From positions 65,535-129,534 of the forward strand of contig CAKQMS010000004.1 of the NCBI GenBank assembly GCA_934254985.1: DNA of 64,000 bases, given 5' to 3'. This stretch comes from an uncultured Prevotella sp. (lineage in GTDB: Bacteria; Bacteroidota; Bacteroidia; Bacteroidales; Bacteroidaceae). This document shows, in pieces, positions 44,550 to 53,254 of this stretch (position 1 is its first letter; every line of letters starts with the position of its first letter). The notes under the pieces were generated by a model. The model made no database searches. It had not been told where the DNA came from and saw only the letters and a list, made by a program, of their open reading frames with translations. The position numbers were made by a program, and so were the translations under genes.

Positions 44550-45177
44550 TTGTAACTATATCCTTTGTTTGCGCAGATATACCTGTCTTCTTATGATTAG
44601 GAACAATCACAACACCCTTCATTGACTCAATATAGTTTAGGATTTCTAATCTGCATTCTTAAATCATCATAATACGAATCCGCTAAGAATGTATATCCAG
44701 TTTTTGCAAACAAGAGTAAATACGCATTCTTCAATAAAGCAGCATATATAAGCCTTTCGTCTCTTTTCAAAGGTATTTCTTGCAAATCTATTAGAGCGTT
44801 CTCTTTCAATATGTTTTCTCGATATTCATCCCAAATCTTGGGATTATTCCGTTTGGCATCTATCTCTAAAAATAGTTGACTATTAGCATCTATATGCAAG
44901 TTAACCCCTAATCTTCGCCCTTCATGAATCAAGTTTACCTTTCTGTCTGTCAAAGGAAAAAACTTTTTTGTTCAAAACCGACGATAGCATTCAGTAAGTT
45001 TACATCTATAGAATGTCCACACGTACTATTACAAGATCTACATGTTAAAGCAATTCTTTTACCACCAAGAGATGCTTGTGGCACATCTTCCTCTGTTAAG
45101 TTTTTCACAACTTCATCATCAGAAAAAGATTGCATACACAAAGGGCATTTGTATCTTTCATCCTGAATGGCTTCCAT
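44539..45177 (-). pseudogene. HNH-type nuclease-like gene broken by two frameshifts
   Basis: The first frame (ATG at 45177) has CPLCMQSFSD, LTEEDVPQASLGGK, then LTCRSCNSTCGHSID, the zinc cysteines and core of HNH_5-like proteins. The usual EH before VP reads ED. It stops at 44950, but the -1 frame continues with FFPLTDRKVNLIHEGRRLGV up to 44627. A third, +1-shifted frame then reads LEILNYIESMKGVVIVPNHK and ends at 44539, overlapping the AbiH start. The first break is at a T-run containing the slippery heptamer T TTT TTC in frame. A nuclease partner for the neighbouring methyltransferase is inferred. Confidence 0.6.
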
Positions 45178-45237
45178 TGTAAACAAATATGCTGGTTGTT
45201 ATGCATACTTTCTATATAAAGTTGCTTATTCATAAAT

Positions 45238-45477
45238 TTATGCTTTATGACCTTTGCTTATAACAAAGTCAAGTTCTTCAAAGAGGGTGTCGATGGTTTT
45301 GTATGCCCATTCCTGTATCCTTATTTCATCCCAACTTTTTTCATACGGATTAGAAGCGATATTATAGTCCATTGTCAGATGCATATCAGCAATGTCTATC
45401 CTTTCCTTTTTCTCTTCCTCATCTAAAGTGTTCTGGAAACCGCCTTGCAATGTATCCTCAAATCTCTTAGGCTGTTT
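45238..45477 (-). pseudogene. 3' part of the gene upstream, separated by an in-frame stop
   Basis: From the TAA at 45480-45478 the same frame stays open for 77 codons (KQPKRFEDTLQGGFQNTLDE, then ERIDIADMHLTMDYN). There is no ATG near its start, only a TTG at 45450. IDIADMHLTM fits the type of segment expected after the HWHFHPY end of the upstream frame, so both probably formed one ~217-residue protein. It could also be a separate TTG-initiated gene. Confidence 0.5.
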
Positions 45478-45891
45478 TTATTCCTTTATTTCACTTTGTG
45501 AATAAGGGTGAAAATGCCAATGAGGTTGGGGATGCGGCATATCCTTTTTAGGTTCTTCTGTCCATTCTGCCCGAAACAACAACCTATCCATGTCAAACAC
45601 CTGAAAAGAAACACTTGACACTACAAGCTTTTTCTTTTTTCCCATGTTTGTATAACCAATAGATGCGTACAAGTTGAAGCCTTCTCGAATAGCTACGATA
45701 GGAACATATTTTTCATGAGTGCCTACCATTTGGAATGTAGCGGAACTGGCATTATAGTCCCTAAGAGTATAGGAAATAGAATTACTTCCGTATTCCTCTT
45801 CCATATTCAAATTCTCATGTTGTCCGATTCTCCCCTTTAGCTTTTGCAGAACATCTCTAACAAGAGTTGGTGTATTTTGTTTAGCAGCCAT
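45478..45891 (-). CDS. hypothetical protein in the methyltransferase cluster, probably truncated
   Basis: A 137-residue protein starting MAAKQNTPTLVRDVLQKLKG that I do not recognise. It is mixed alpha/beta, with KKLVVSSVSFQVFDMDRLLF and a His-rich end PHPQPHWHFHPYSQ. Its start overlaps the end of the methyltransferase gene by 11 bp, so the two are co-translated. The frame continues after a single TAA for another 77 codons, suggesting that this is the N-terminal part of a longer protein. A role in the restriction-like system is inferred only from position. Confidence 0.6.
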   Translation of the reverse strand: MAAKQNTPTLVRDVLQKLKGRIGQHENLNMEEEYGSNSISYTLRDYNASSATFQMVGTHEKYVPIVAIREGFNLYASIGYTNMGKKKKLVVSSVSFQVFDMDRLLFRAEWTEEPKKDMPHPQPHWHFHPYSQSEIKE

Positions 45892-48208
45892 AGAGTTCCC
45901 TTACTAAGTGTTCACATTTGTAATAGTCAAATCTAACTCCTTTTGCTATTTTCTTGCCATATCCAATCAATAGCTGTAATGTGTAGTCCTCGTTGTCCGA
46001 GAACCTTGGCAATGGAATTTGGTCAACAAACTTCTTTTCCAAGTTAAACCAATTTCCGCCAGCCAATTGTTTAGAATATATCGCCAACAGGGTGTTGAAA
46101 TACTCTGATGACAATATGGCAAGATATGCGTAGAGATTGTCCCTTGGCATTTGGTAATCTTTGGGTAGCCATGCCAAACCTCTTTCTACAACAAATCGTC
46201 CTGACTCATCAATCGAGAAATTGGATGAATTTCCAAATTCAGCAGAAACTAACCTTACCCCAAGGGTAAATTGCCATTCACGTGGACGTGTCAATGCCCA
46301 CCATTGTTTGATACCACCAGCACGAGAACCCAGAGATTCTTTTGAACCTATGATTTTCTGATAATACGTAGGAACTTTATCTTTGAGTTCTTCTTCACTA
46401 AGAATGTTCAGTCCATTTTCATCGTATGGGAAGAACACGTATGAGTTCTCTTGAAGAATATTGTTTTGTAAACTGTCACTGTCAACTGACGGTCTAAAAT
46501 AAGATCTTTCAGCCTCTTCCATTGCCAAAAGCTCTTGCTTCTTTATCTTGAACAAGCTGTTGTTTCCAGTACGACAGCCTTGTTTTACGCTAAAGACATC
46601 CTTGACACATTCCATCACACCACAAACGAGCAAATCGTCCAATGTCTTTTTCACCTGCATTTCTTTATAAGACAGAGGCATCCAAACGTCATTGTTCAAT
46701 ACGCTTTTGGCTTCTTGCTGATAGATGCTTACATTCTCCATGTTCAACGGAGTAGCAGCACCATAATCTATCATACGCAACTTCCGTAAGGCATCAGGCA
46801 CAAGTTTTCCTTTATTGTCTGTCCACAACATAGTTATGCTTCCATCAGCATCAGCTCTAACTTTTGCCATTATGACACATACATCCACAAATGCTCTTTG
46901 GAAAACGAAACTTCCCAAACGACCAATATAGAAAGGCATAACCTTTTCTTTAGAAACTTTTCTGAGTTCCTTAGTTGAGTCATTTATCAAGAAAGAGGTC
47001 GGCATGACGCAGCCGATGATGCCATTCTCTTTCAAAGCATTTACCGCTTTCAAATAGAATACGCCGGAAAGATTTGGCTTTCCTTTTGGCATCAATTCCT
47101 TTACGGACTGTCGCTGTTCATCGTTCAACTGTTCCCAGGAACTATACGGAGGGTTCATGAAAACGATGTCCACGTTAGGCCAATCATGTACAACAGAATC
47201 GTGTTCCTCAATATGCAATTCCAAACTGTTATTCCACTCTTCCTTTTCAAAGTGGAGTACGAAATTTGCAATATTGATAGCTACGGAAGACACATCCCAT
47301 CCGTAAACTTTCACCTTGCCTGCAAATCCAAGGGTCTTCAGTTGGCGCAATGCTTCAACCAAGAACTCCCCAGAACCACAGGCAGGATCCAAGATGGATA
47401 TTTCCTCCTTGTCTTCAATATGACTTTCTTTTATAACCTTCTCGACTATAGAACGTGCCAAATAGGTTGGTGTATAGAACGCTCCCAATTTCTGAGGATT
47501 ATAGGCATACTTGATGTCATAATTAGTAAACAAGCTCAACTGCGGATTGAATTTCGCAATATAGTTTGCCTCTTCAAAAAGTTGGCCGGCTGCATGACGT
47601 AGGAGTAAAGATACGTCAGGCTGAAAGCCATTCATACCTTCTCTCAGATGTTGCAGATGTTCTTCCATAGAAGGAAGATTGCCCACTATATCAAAAGTAT
47701 TGGTTGGCAGTCCTAAGGATGCAAGGTTATCATTACCGATACTGCCGCTATCCTTGATGGAAGCCAACATGTATAACAGTGCAGTCATTGAACTTTCTGC
47801 ACTATTCTCTTCACGCAGCCAATTCCTGATGCCACGAAATTCTTTCATAACAAAGGGAACAATACCTTCAACGGTAAGCACGTCCTGTTTTGGAGAAATG
47901 TACTGATAGAATTTCTCCATGTTATTCAGTACAAGGCTTTTGGAAATACGCTCAGGCGAGTTTTCCCCCACACTATACAACATAACATCATCTCCTGCCA
48001 CACATATGTAATTACGCATGTTTGATGACCAAGCCTGTTGCTTGTAAGCATCAGCATCCATGTCTTGATTTTCAGAATAGTCAAGACAGAAATTGTTGAT
48101 GTCACCATCCAACATTGCGTATTTAAGTACACCTGCATTTTGACAGTGAAGCAGATTCACTGGCAAAACACCTGTTTGCTTAGCCCAAAGAGATATATGT
48201 TCATTCAT
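45881..48208 (-). CDS. N6-adenine DNA methyltransferase (Eco57I/type IIG-like)
   Basis: About 775 residues. The MTase core has AFYTPTYLARSIVEKVI, motif I DPACGSGEF (D274), and motif IV NPPYSSW (N352), typical of gamma-class N6-adenine methyltransferases. A long C-terminal part from about 500 with GNNSLFKI, then NWFNLEKKFVDQIPLPRF at the end, resembles a TaqI/Eco57I-type target-recognition domain. No PD-(D/E)XK nuclease motif was seen in the N-terminal ~220 residues. The start at 48208 is preferred because a -7 element TATCTTTG (48240-48233) covers the upstream in-frame TTG. It leads the defence-like cluster. Confidence 0.87.
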   Translation of the reverse strand: MNEHISLWAKQTGVLPVNLLHCQNAGVLKYAMLDGDINNFCLDYSENQDMDADAYKQQAWSSNMRNYICVAGDDVMLYSVGENSPERISKSLVLNNMEKFYQYISPKQDVLTVEGIVPFVMKEFRGIRNWLREENSAESSMTALLYMLASIKDSGSIGNDNLASLGLPTNTFDIVGNLPSMEEHLQHLREGMNGFQPDVSLLLRHAAGQLFEEANYIAKFNPQLSLFTNYDIKYAYNPQKLGAFYTPTYLARSIVEKVIKESHIEDKEEISILDPACGSGEFLVEALRQLKTLGFAGKVKVYGWDVSSVAINIANFVLHFEKEEWNNSLELHIEEHDSVVHDWPNVDIVFMNPPYSSWEQLNDEQRQSVKELMPKGKPNLSGVFYLKAVNALKENGIIGCVMPTSFLINDSTKELRKVSKEKVMPFYIGRLGSFVFQRAFVDVCVIMAKVRADADGSITMLWTDNKGKLVPDALRKLRMIDYGAATPLNMENVSIYQQEAKSVLNNDVWMPLSYKEMQVKKTLDDLLVCGVMECVKDVFSVKQGCRTGNNSLFKIKKQELLAMEEAERSYFRPSVDSDSLQNNILQENSYVFFPYDENGLNILSEEELKDKVPTYYQKIIGSKESLGSRAGGIKQWWALTRPREWQFTLGVRLVSAEFGNSSNFSIDESGRFVVERGLAWLPKDYQMPRDNLYAYLAILSSEYFNTLLAIYSKQLAGGNWFNLEKKFVDQIPLPRFSDNEDYTLQLLIGYGKKIAKGVRFDYYKCEHLVRELYGC

Positions 48209-48232
48209 TATTGTTATATGTATAATTCCTTG

Positions 48233-48240
48233 CAAAGATA
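48233..48240 (-). promoter_or_regulatory. -7 element for the methyltransferase cluster
   Basis: TATCTTTG on the minus strand gives a transcript start near 48227, about 20 nt before the ATG at 48208. The -33 element is weak. Confidence 0.6.
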
Positions 48241-48304
48241 ATGAAAATCATCGAAAGAATATGCGAACAAACGCTAATCTTAATTTATATTAAGATTGCA
48301 AACG

Positions 48305-49321
48305 TCATTTCAACCACTTCTTGTCATTATCCTCGAACCAGTCAGCAAGCGCTTCCTCAAAGCTCCACTTAAACTGATAGCCGCAGTTTTTCAACTTCTC
48401 ACCACAGATATTAGTAGAAATTTGGAGTTTCTTCACTCTCGCAGGACAGATACCCATTGGCGAACCAAGGAGCATGGCAACTCTTGCCATAGGCATGATA
48501 ACCCAGTTAGGAATATCAGGAACAAACTGAGTTAAACCTGTTATCTTCTTCATAGCTTCAACAATATGCTGAATGGTATAAGCAGGCTCAAAGCAACAGT
48601 TGTACAACTCCACACCATGCTCATGATGCTCCAGACGATAAAGCATGAAGCGAACCAACTCCTTTACATAGATGCAAGCCTTGATGGTATCCTTTCTACC
48701 TGGATAAGCAAACTTATGACCACGGATAGCCCAATACAATCTGGTAAAATTACCATTCTCACCCTTTCCGAATACCACACCAGGACGAACGATAGTAAGC
48801 TGACGGTGAGCCGCATCACCATTCTGCCACTTCTCATGAATCTTCTCAGCTACCAACTTAGAGATACCATATGCAGTATTAGGAGTAGGCAAGGTCGTCT
48901 CCTTCTTCAGTTCCTCAGCAGCGCCGTATGGTGCAATACTCGAAGTAAACACAATCTTCTTGATATTCCACTTCTCAGCAAAAGCCACCACATTCTCTGC
49001 ACCACGAATATTCGTTTCGAAATATTCATGATCCTCATGGCCTGGAGTACGATGAACAGCAGCAAAGTTGAAGATAACATCATCCTCAGTAGGAGTAAAG
49101 GGCAAGTTCTCGATAGGCTTGCGGATGTCATACTCGATGAAAGTAGACTGCAACTTCTGACCATCACGCAAAGCTGGCTTGTAATCCTTTACTACCGGAT
49201 TAGGAGTACCAGGCTTAACAATGTCGAGGTTATATACTTGGGCGTTAGGATAACGCTCCTTAATCAAATTTGTAAGATGGGTACCGATGAAGCCGGTACC
49301 GCCAGTAATAATATAGTTCAT
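48305..49321 (-). CDS. NAD-dependent epimerase/dehydratase (extended SDR)
   Basis: A 338-residue nucleotide-sugar enzyme. The Rossmann motif is IITGGTGFIGTHL. The catalytic region has FTSSIAPYG and the YGISKLVAEK motif with Tyr and Lys. It probably acts on an NDP-sugar for the adjacent polysaccharide genes; the substrate is not evident. It lies 9 bp after the GT4 gene and is the last gene of the polysaccharide locus on this side. Confidence 0.9.
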   Translation of the reverse strand: MNYIITGGTGFIGTHLTNLIKERYPNAQVYNLDIVKPGTPNPVVKDYKPALRDGQKLQSTFIEYDIRKPIENLPFTPTEDDVIFNFAAVHRTPGHEDHEYFETNIRGAENVVAFAEKWNIKKIVFTSSIAPYGAAEELKKETTLPTPNTAYGISKLVAEKIHEKWQNGDAAHRQLTIVRPGVVFGKGENGNFTRLYWAIRGHKFAYPGRKDTIKACIYVKELVRFMLYRLEHHEHGVELYNCCFEPAYTIQHIVEAMKKITGLTQFVPDIPNWVIMPMARVAMLLGSPMGICPARVKKLQISTNICGEKLKNCGYQFKWSFEEALADWFEDNDKKWLK

Positions 49322-49330
49322 TTTATGTAT

Positions 49331-50461
49331 TTATCGGTTATAAACTTCTGTATAAATTTCCTCCAATGCCTTGATGCGATTATCAATAAAGAAATCTGAC
49401 TCAAAGTAAGAACGGGAATTCTTCTCCATTTCTTTACGCTTCTCATCATTCTCTATCAATTCATTCATCTTTTCTACAAAGACCTCTTCCTTCAATGGCA
49501 ATAAATAACCATTATAGCCATCTTTCACACAATCTTTGTTACCCAACACATCACTTGCCACGATAGCTTTACTCAAAGACATAGCTTCTATCACAGAGAT
49601 AGGGAGACCCTCATAGAGAGAAGTCATGAAGTAAAGCATACTGCCCTTCACATACTTCAAGGTTTCCTCATGGCTTAGCCAAGGTAAGAGATAGAAAGTA
49701 TCATCCATATCATACTGATGAATGAGCTTCTTCATATCTTCCAACATTGGAGAATAGAAGCCGACACCCAGCAGATAGAATTTTATATCAGGATGCTTAA
49801 GATGGATTCCATGAGCGACTTCTACCATGAACAAAGGATTCTTCTGATAAGAAGGACGTCCGATGGAAGTGATATATCTTTCCCCGTCATTTGGCACAGG
49901 CAAATCCGTAGCCTCAATCTTGCCGGAAGAAACCAATGGCAGACTATCCGGCACGGCATTATTCCAAGCAAAAGCCTTCTTTTCATCGAAACCAACCACC
50001 TTAACACCCAATTCTCTTTCAGAGCCAGAACAAGCCAGAAGATAAGAGTTCAGCTTTGCAATCTTTTCCAACAAAAGAAATATCTGCTTCTTCTTGGCAG
50101 ATTCTGCAGAGAGGAAAGAGAAGGCATGAGCTGTATAAACAACCTTTGTCCCTGTAAAGAAAGCAGCAAATCTTCCGATTACGCCGCCCTTTGCACTATG
50201 ACAATGCACCAAGTCTGGTTTTTCCTTCTTGATGATTTTGATAGCCTGCATCACCGCCTTCATATCCTTTACAGGATTCAAAGCACGATACATATCTATG
50301 CTATACGTCTTAACCTGCTTGCCATGCCTCATATAAGGCTCGCTGTTATCATCCGCACCATTAACGATAACGAACTTAAACTTGTCATTTGCCAAAGCTA
50401 CAGTATTGCGAACATAAGTATCTATACCACTTTTGAGGTTGCCAATGTGAAGTATCTTCAT
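49331..50461 (-). CDS. family 4 glycosyltransferase
   Basis: A 376-residue GT-B enzyme starting MKILHIGNLKSGIDTYVRN. VHCHSAKGGVIGRFAAF and the donor-site segment SLYEGLPISVIEAMSLSKAIVASDV are typical. The start codon overlaps the end of the previous gene by 4 bp (ATGA-type junction). An unusually strong Shine-Dalgarno AAAGGAGGG precedes it, rare in Bacteroidota. It shares strong similarity with the next upstream GT4 gene (YCHSAKAGIYGRIA against VHCHSAKGGVIGRFA). Confidence 0.9.
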   Translation of the reverse strand: MKILHIGNLKSGIDTYVRNTVALANDKFKFVIVNGADDNSEPYMRHGKQVKTYSIDMYRALNPVKDMKAVMQAIKIIKKEKPDLVHCHSAKGGVIGRFAAFFTGTKVVYTAHAFSFLSAESAKKKQIFLLLEKIAKLNSYLLACSGSERELGVKVVGFDEKKAFAWNNAVPDSLPLVSSGKIEATDLPVPNDGERYITSIGRPSYQKNPLFMVEVAHGIHLKHPDIKFYLLGVGFYSPMLEDMKKLIHQYDMDDTFYLLPWLSHEETLKYVKGSMLYFMTSLYEGLPISVIEAMSLSKAIVASDVLGNKDCVKDGYNGYLLPLKEEVFVEKMNELIENDEKRKEMEKNSRSYFESDFFIDNRIKALEEIYTEVYNR

Positions 50462-51642
50462 GCAGCCACCCTCCTTTCTTCACGATGGAGAGTGGTATAA
50501 CTGGCAAATAGAATATTACATATTACCCCCCCCAGAATCAATTTATTAAACATTTCCATATGCTGGTTAACTACACGTTTTAAATCGTATTTTGCTATTG
50601 CTTCATTATAAGCATTCGATACAAGTTTATCTGCAAATTCTTTGTTTCCATATAACATTAATACAGATTTTGCCATCAAATCTATATCATTTGGAGGTAC
50701 AAGTATACCAGTTTCTCTATCTTTTATAATATCTACAGCCGCATCAACAGCAAAGGCTACAATCGGCTTTTTTGCCAACATATATTCTGGAAGAACTAAG
50801 CCAAAGCCTTCCCATCGAGAAGTAAATAAAGCTACATCAAAAAGAGAAGTATACCGAATAGCATCAGTTACTTCACCTGTAATAGTAAAACTATCTTGCA
50901 AATCATTGTCTTTGATTATATCTTCAATAGGTACATCGTCACTTTTACCACCAACAATAAGAAAGTACGCATTAGGTATGACATCTTTTATTCTTTTTGC
51001 AGTCTTCACAAAAAGGTCTTGTCCTTTTTGAATGGATATTCTACCAACACTACCAACTACATAAGCATTAGATGGAATTTCTAATTTATCTTTTTCCAAA
51101 TGTGAATCAGATAGCAACTTCAAATTACGTTCTACATCTATACCATTTGTAATAACCACTAGTTTTTTAGCAGGAAAACATTTAGGTGTTGAATTTAACT
51201 CAAAGTTTGATATTATGATTATTTTATCTGTTAACCAAGAAAAAACGTATTCGATAGCCTTATAAACAAAAGTCGCAATTTTACTACGATGCATATTAAA
51301 AGACCAACCATGCGGATTATACACAACCTTAGTCTTTGTTCCCAAGCAAGCAATTCTTCCATATATGCCTGCTTTTGCAGAATGACAATAAACTATCTCT
51401 GGTCGAACTTCACGAACAATCTTCATGCATCGTAAAATTGTTTGTATATCATGTGGAGATATATTTCGACACATTGGAACTGTTATCACTTTATCAGCAA
51501 GAGCTCGAAAGTGGTCGGTATTATAATATTCCGAACCAAGAATTATCTGTTCGTACTCTTTACTTTTTAGTCCTTTTATTAAAGACTCTAAGTAGATGGT
51601 GACACCATAACCTGCGCTTTGTGCAATATGAAGTATCTTCAT
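50458..51642 (-). CDS. family 4 glycosyltransferase with slippage-prone tail
   Basis: A 394-residue GT-B enzyme starting MKILHIAQSAGYGVTIYLES. Key segments are YCHSAKAGIYGRIACLGTK, VGSVGRISIQKGQDLFVK and SRWEGFGLVLPEYMLAKKPIVAFAV. Near the end an eight-G run (50526-50533, C on the plus strand) is read as LILGGVICN. With seven or nine G the frame would stop within a few codons and the last ~25 residues, including LHREERRVAA, would be lost. That tail overlaps the next gene's start and its Shine-Dalgarno sequence. A similar Shine-Dalgarno lies before this gene. Confidence 0.88.
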   Translation of the reverse strand: MKILHIAQSAGYGVTIYLESLIKGLKSKEYEQIILGSEYYNTDHFRALADKVITVPMCRNISPHDIQTILRCMKIVREVRPEIVYCHSAKAGIYGRIACLGTKTKVVYNPHGWSFNMHRSKIATFVYKAIEYVFSWLTDKIIIISNFELNSTPKCFPAKKLVVITNGIDVERNLKLLSDSHLEKDKLEIPSNAYVVGSVGRISIQKGQDLFVKTAKRIKDVIPNAYFLIVGGKSDDVPIEDIIKDNDLQDSFTITGEVTDAIRYTSLFDVALFTSRWEGFGLVLPEYMLAKKPIVAFAVDAAVDIIKDRETGILVPPNDIDLMAKSVLMLYGNKEFADKLVSNAYNEAIAKYDLKRVVNQHMEMFNKLILGGVICNILFASYTTLHREERRVAA

Positions 51643-51767
51643 GCTGTTACCCTCCTTTCATTATTATGAAGAGTTGCTTTATAACCAATTGATACCTGAA
51701 CAACATTATCAACAATAGCTTTGAGAGGAACATAATTTGCCCCTTTATATTTAAATTTATAAATCAT
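51639..51767 (-). CDS. 42-codon open frame, possible gene remnant or leader
   Basis: A short frame starts ATG at 51767 (MIYKFKYKGANYVPLKA) and ends TLHNNERRVTA with its TGA overlapping the next gene's ATG. The end matches the tail TLHREERRVAA of the downstream GT4 protein, and the junction DNA (GAAAGGAGGGT then GCATGAAGATACTTCA) is also shared. It may be the remnant of a gene lost in rearrangement, or a translated leader that couples to the GT4 gene. Confidence 0.4.
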   Translation of the reverse strand: MIYKFKYKGANYVPLKAIVDNVVQVSIGYKATLHNNERRVTA

Positions 51768-51989
51768 ATTATTTTGTAGGTAAGAAATTCTATTATCTAT
51801 TAAGAATTACCATAAAGAATTCACTAGAATTCTTCTCTATTTTATTCTTAATTAAACACAAGTAGAATAGATTCTCCATTTACCATTATCTCAACTTTAA
51901 TAGAACAAAAGACAATGGAAACGAAGAATAAAAAAATAGTAATCGATAAACAAAAAAGCATACTTGACTTTCTTAGGAAGGCATTAATA
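51768..51989. other. AT-rich gap without a recognised gene
   Basis: This stretch between the GT4 remnant and the TIR gene is strongly AT-rich. A plus-strand frame begins at 51915 but runs antisense through the TIR gene and has no recognisable features, so it is not called. A short palindromic GAATTCACTAGAATTC lies near 51817-51832. Confidence 0.5.
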
Positions 51990-53222
51990 TCATTTTATAT
52001 TATTAACCGTCTTCAAAAAATTGTCACGCTTTCGCTCCCACTTTGTATGAGATATGCTTTCGAGATTAAAAGCAGCACAAAGTTTGTCTTTCAGCTCATT
52101 CAATCGAGCCTTAGCATCCTCCGCATCTACTTTGATAGCAACCTTATCGGATTTTACAACACCTTTCATTCTATCAAACTGCATATCTTGTGTAAGAAAA
52201 GAATAAAAGTTAGTCTTCAATACCCATGCCGCACCCATTTCATTGAGCGATACAGGACTCTCATAATACCTTGGCGAATGAACGAATATCACAAACAGTT
52301 CATGTTCATGGAATAGTTTTTTAAGCGTTTCAAAGATATCTTCGCCCAACTCTATACCATATCCATCAACAGAACTACAAAAGAGATTACTCTCGTCAAA
52401 GCCTATACTTTCCAATAATTCAACAAGCTCCTCTACAAAAGTTTTATCTTTTGAAGAATGGCTTATAAATACCATAGGACTACCCGATCTTTCCGTCCTT
52501 GCCCTTGACTCGTTTTTAGTTTGGATCATAAGAAGATTATATATTGAATAAAGTTCATGAAAATTATTCAAGAGGGTATAACCGTTTCCTGAATTATCAA
52601 TATTCTTAAATTTTATATAATCGGCATTTGCATTTGAATAGTAGTTACTCAGGTAAATTACAGCAGAAGAATGCCATTCATGATAAGTTTGAATAGCATC
52701 CATAGAATTAATCTCTTTCGAAGATGCCTCCTTGTATATTTTTTCCAAAGAACGAACTCTACTTTCGGTATATTCCTCTACTTCATCATCTGTTTCTAAA
52801 GATTCGTGTGAGCCAACGGACTTGAGTTCTTCAAAAGTTTGAATTAATGCTTCCCCTATTCCTGCTACAACTAAATCCTTTTGTATAATATCTACATCAA
52901 TTGCTTGCGAATTACATGCAGAGAAAGTTTTCAATATTCCCTTAACTAAAAATACAAGATTTTTATAATCCTTCTTCTCATAAAAGTTATTTAAAATCAA
53001 TACAAGCGTATTTTGAGAATATAACTCGTCCGAGTTTCCTATAACTCGAAATCCCCTATAATTATTCTCAACAATTTTAAAGCAACTATTCCAAACATCA
53101 TCAAATCCTACCTCTACTACCCATCTTTTAAAATGTGTAGATAGTAAAAAAGTGTTTTTAATGGTTTTAATCAGATCTTCCCATAAGGGAACAATCTTGG
53201 GTAACGGTTTTATTTCTACCAT
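51990..53222 (-). CDS. TIR-domain protein
   Basis: A 410-residue soluble protein. The first ~240 residues are helical without a recognised domain. From about residue 250 there is a TIR domain: MVFISHSSKDKTFVEELVEL, then GYGIELGEDIFETLKKLF, LFVIFVHSPRYYESPVSLNE and MGAAWVL. The Glu in LNEMGAAW is at the position of the catalytic residue of NAD-cleaving bacterial TIR domains. Such proteins act in phage defence by NAD depletion or cyclic signal synthesis. It interrupts a polysaccharide locus and has no recognised partner next to it. The N-terminal part may sense the trigger. Confidence 0.85.
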   Translation of the reverse strand: MVEIKPLPKIVPLWEDLIKTIKNTFLLSTHFKRWVVEVGFDDVWNSCFKIVENNYRGFRVIGNSDELYSQNTLVLILNNFYEKKDYKNLVFLVKGILKTFSACNSQAIDVDIIQKDLVVAGIGEALIQTFEELKSVGSHESLETDDEVEEYTESRVRSLEKIYKEASSKEINSMDAIQTYHEWHSSAVIYLSNYYSNANADYIKFKNIDNSGNGYTLLNNFHELYSIYNLLMIQTKNESRARTERSGSPMVFISHSSKDKTFVEELVELLESIGFDESNLFCSSVDGYGIELGEDIFETLKKLFHEHELFVIFVHSPRYYESPVSLNEMGAAWVLKTNFYSFLTQDMQFDRMKGVVKSDKVAIKVDAEDAKARLNELKDKLCAAFNLESISHTKWERKRDNFLKTVNNIK

Positions 53223-53254
53223 AATTTATGATTAACTATAATCTATTCACCTTT

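Noticed and set aside
51915..52316. Plus-strand frame starting METKNKKIVIDKQ
   Set aside because: Most of it is antisense to the TIR domain, and the unique first 25 codons are AT-rich without support.
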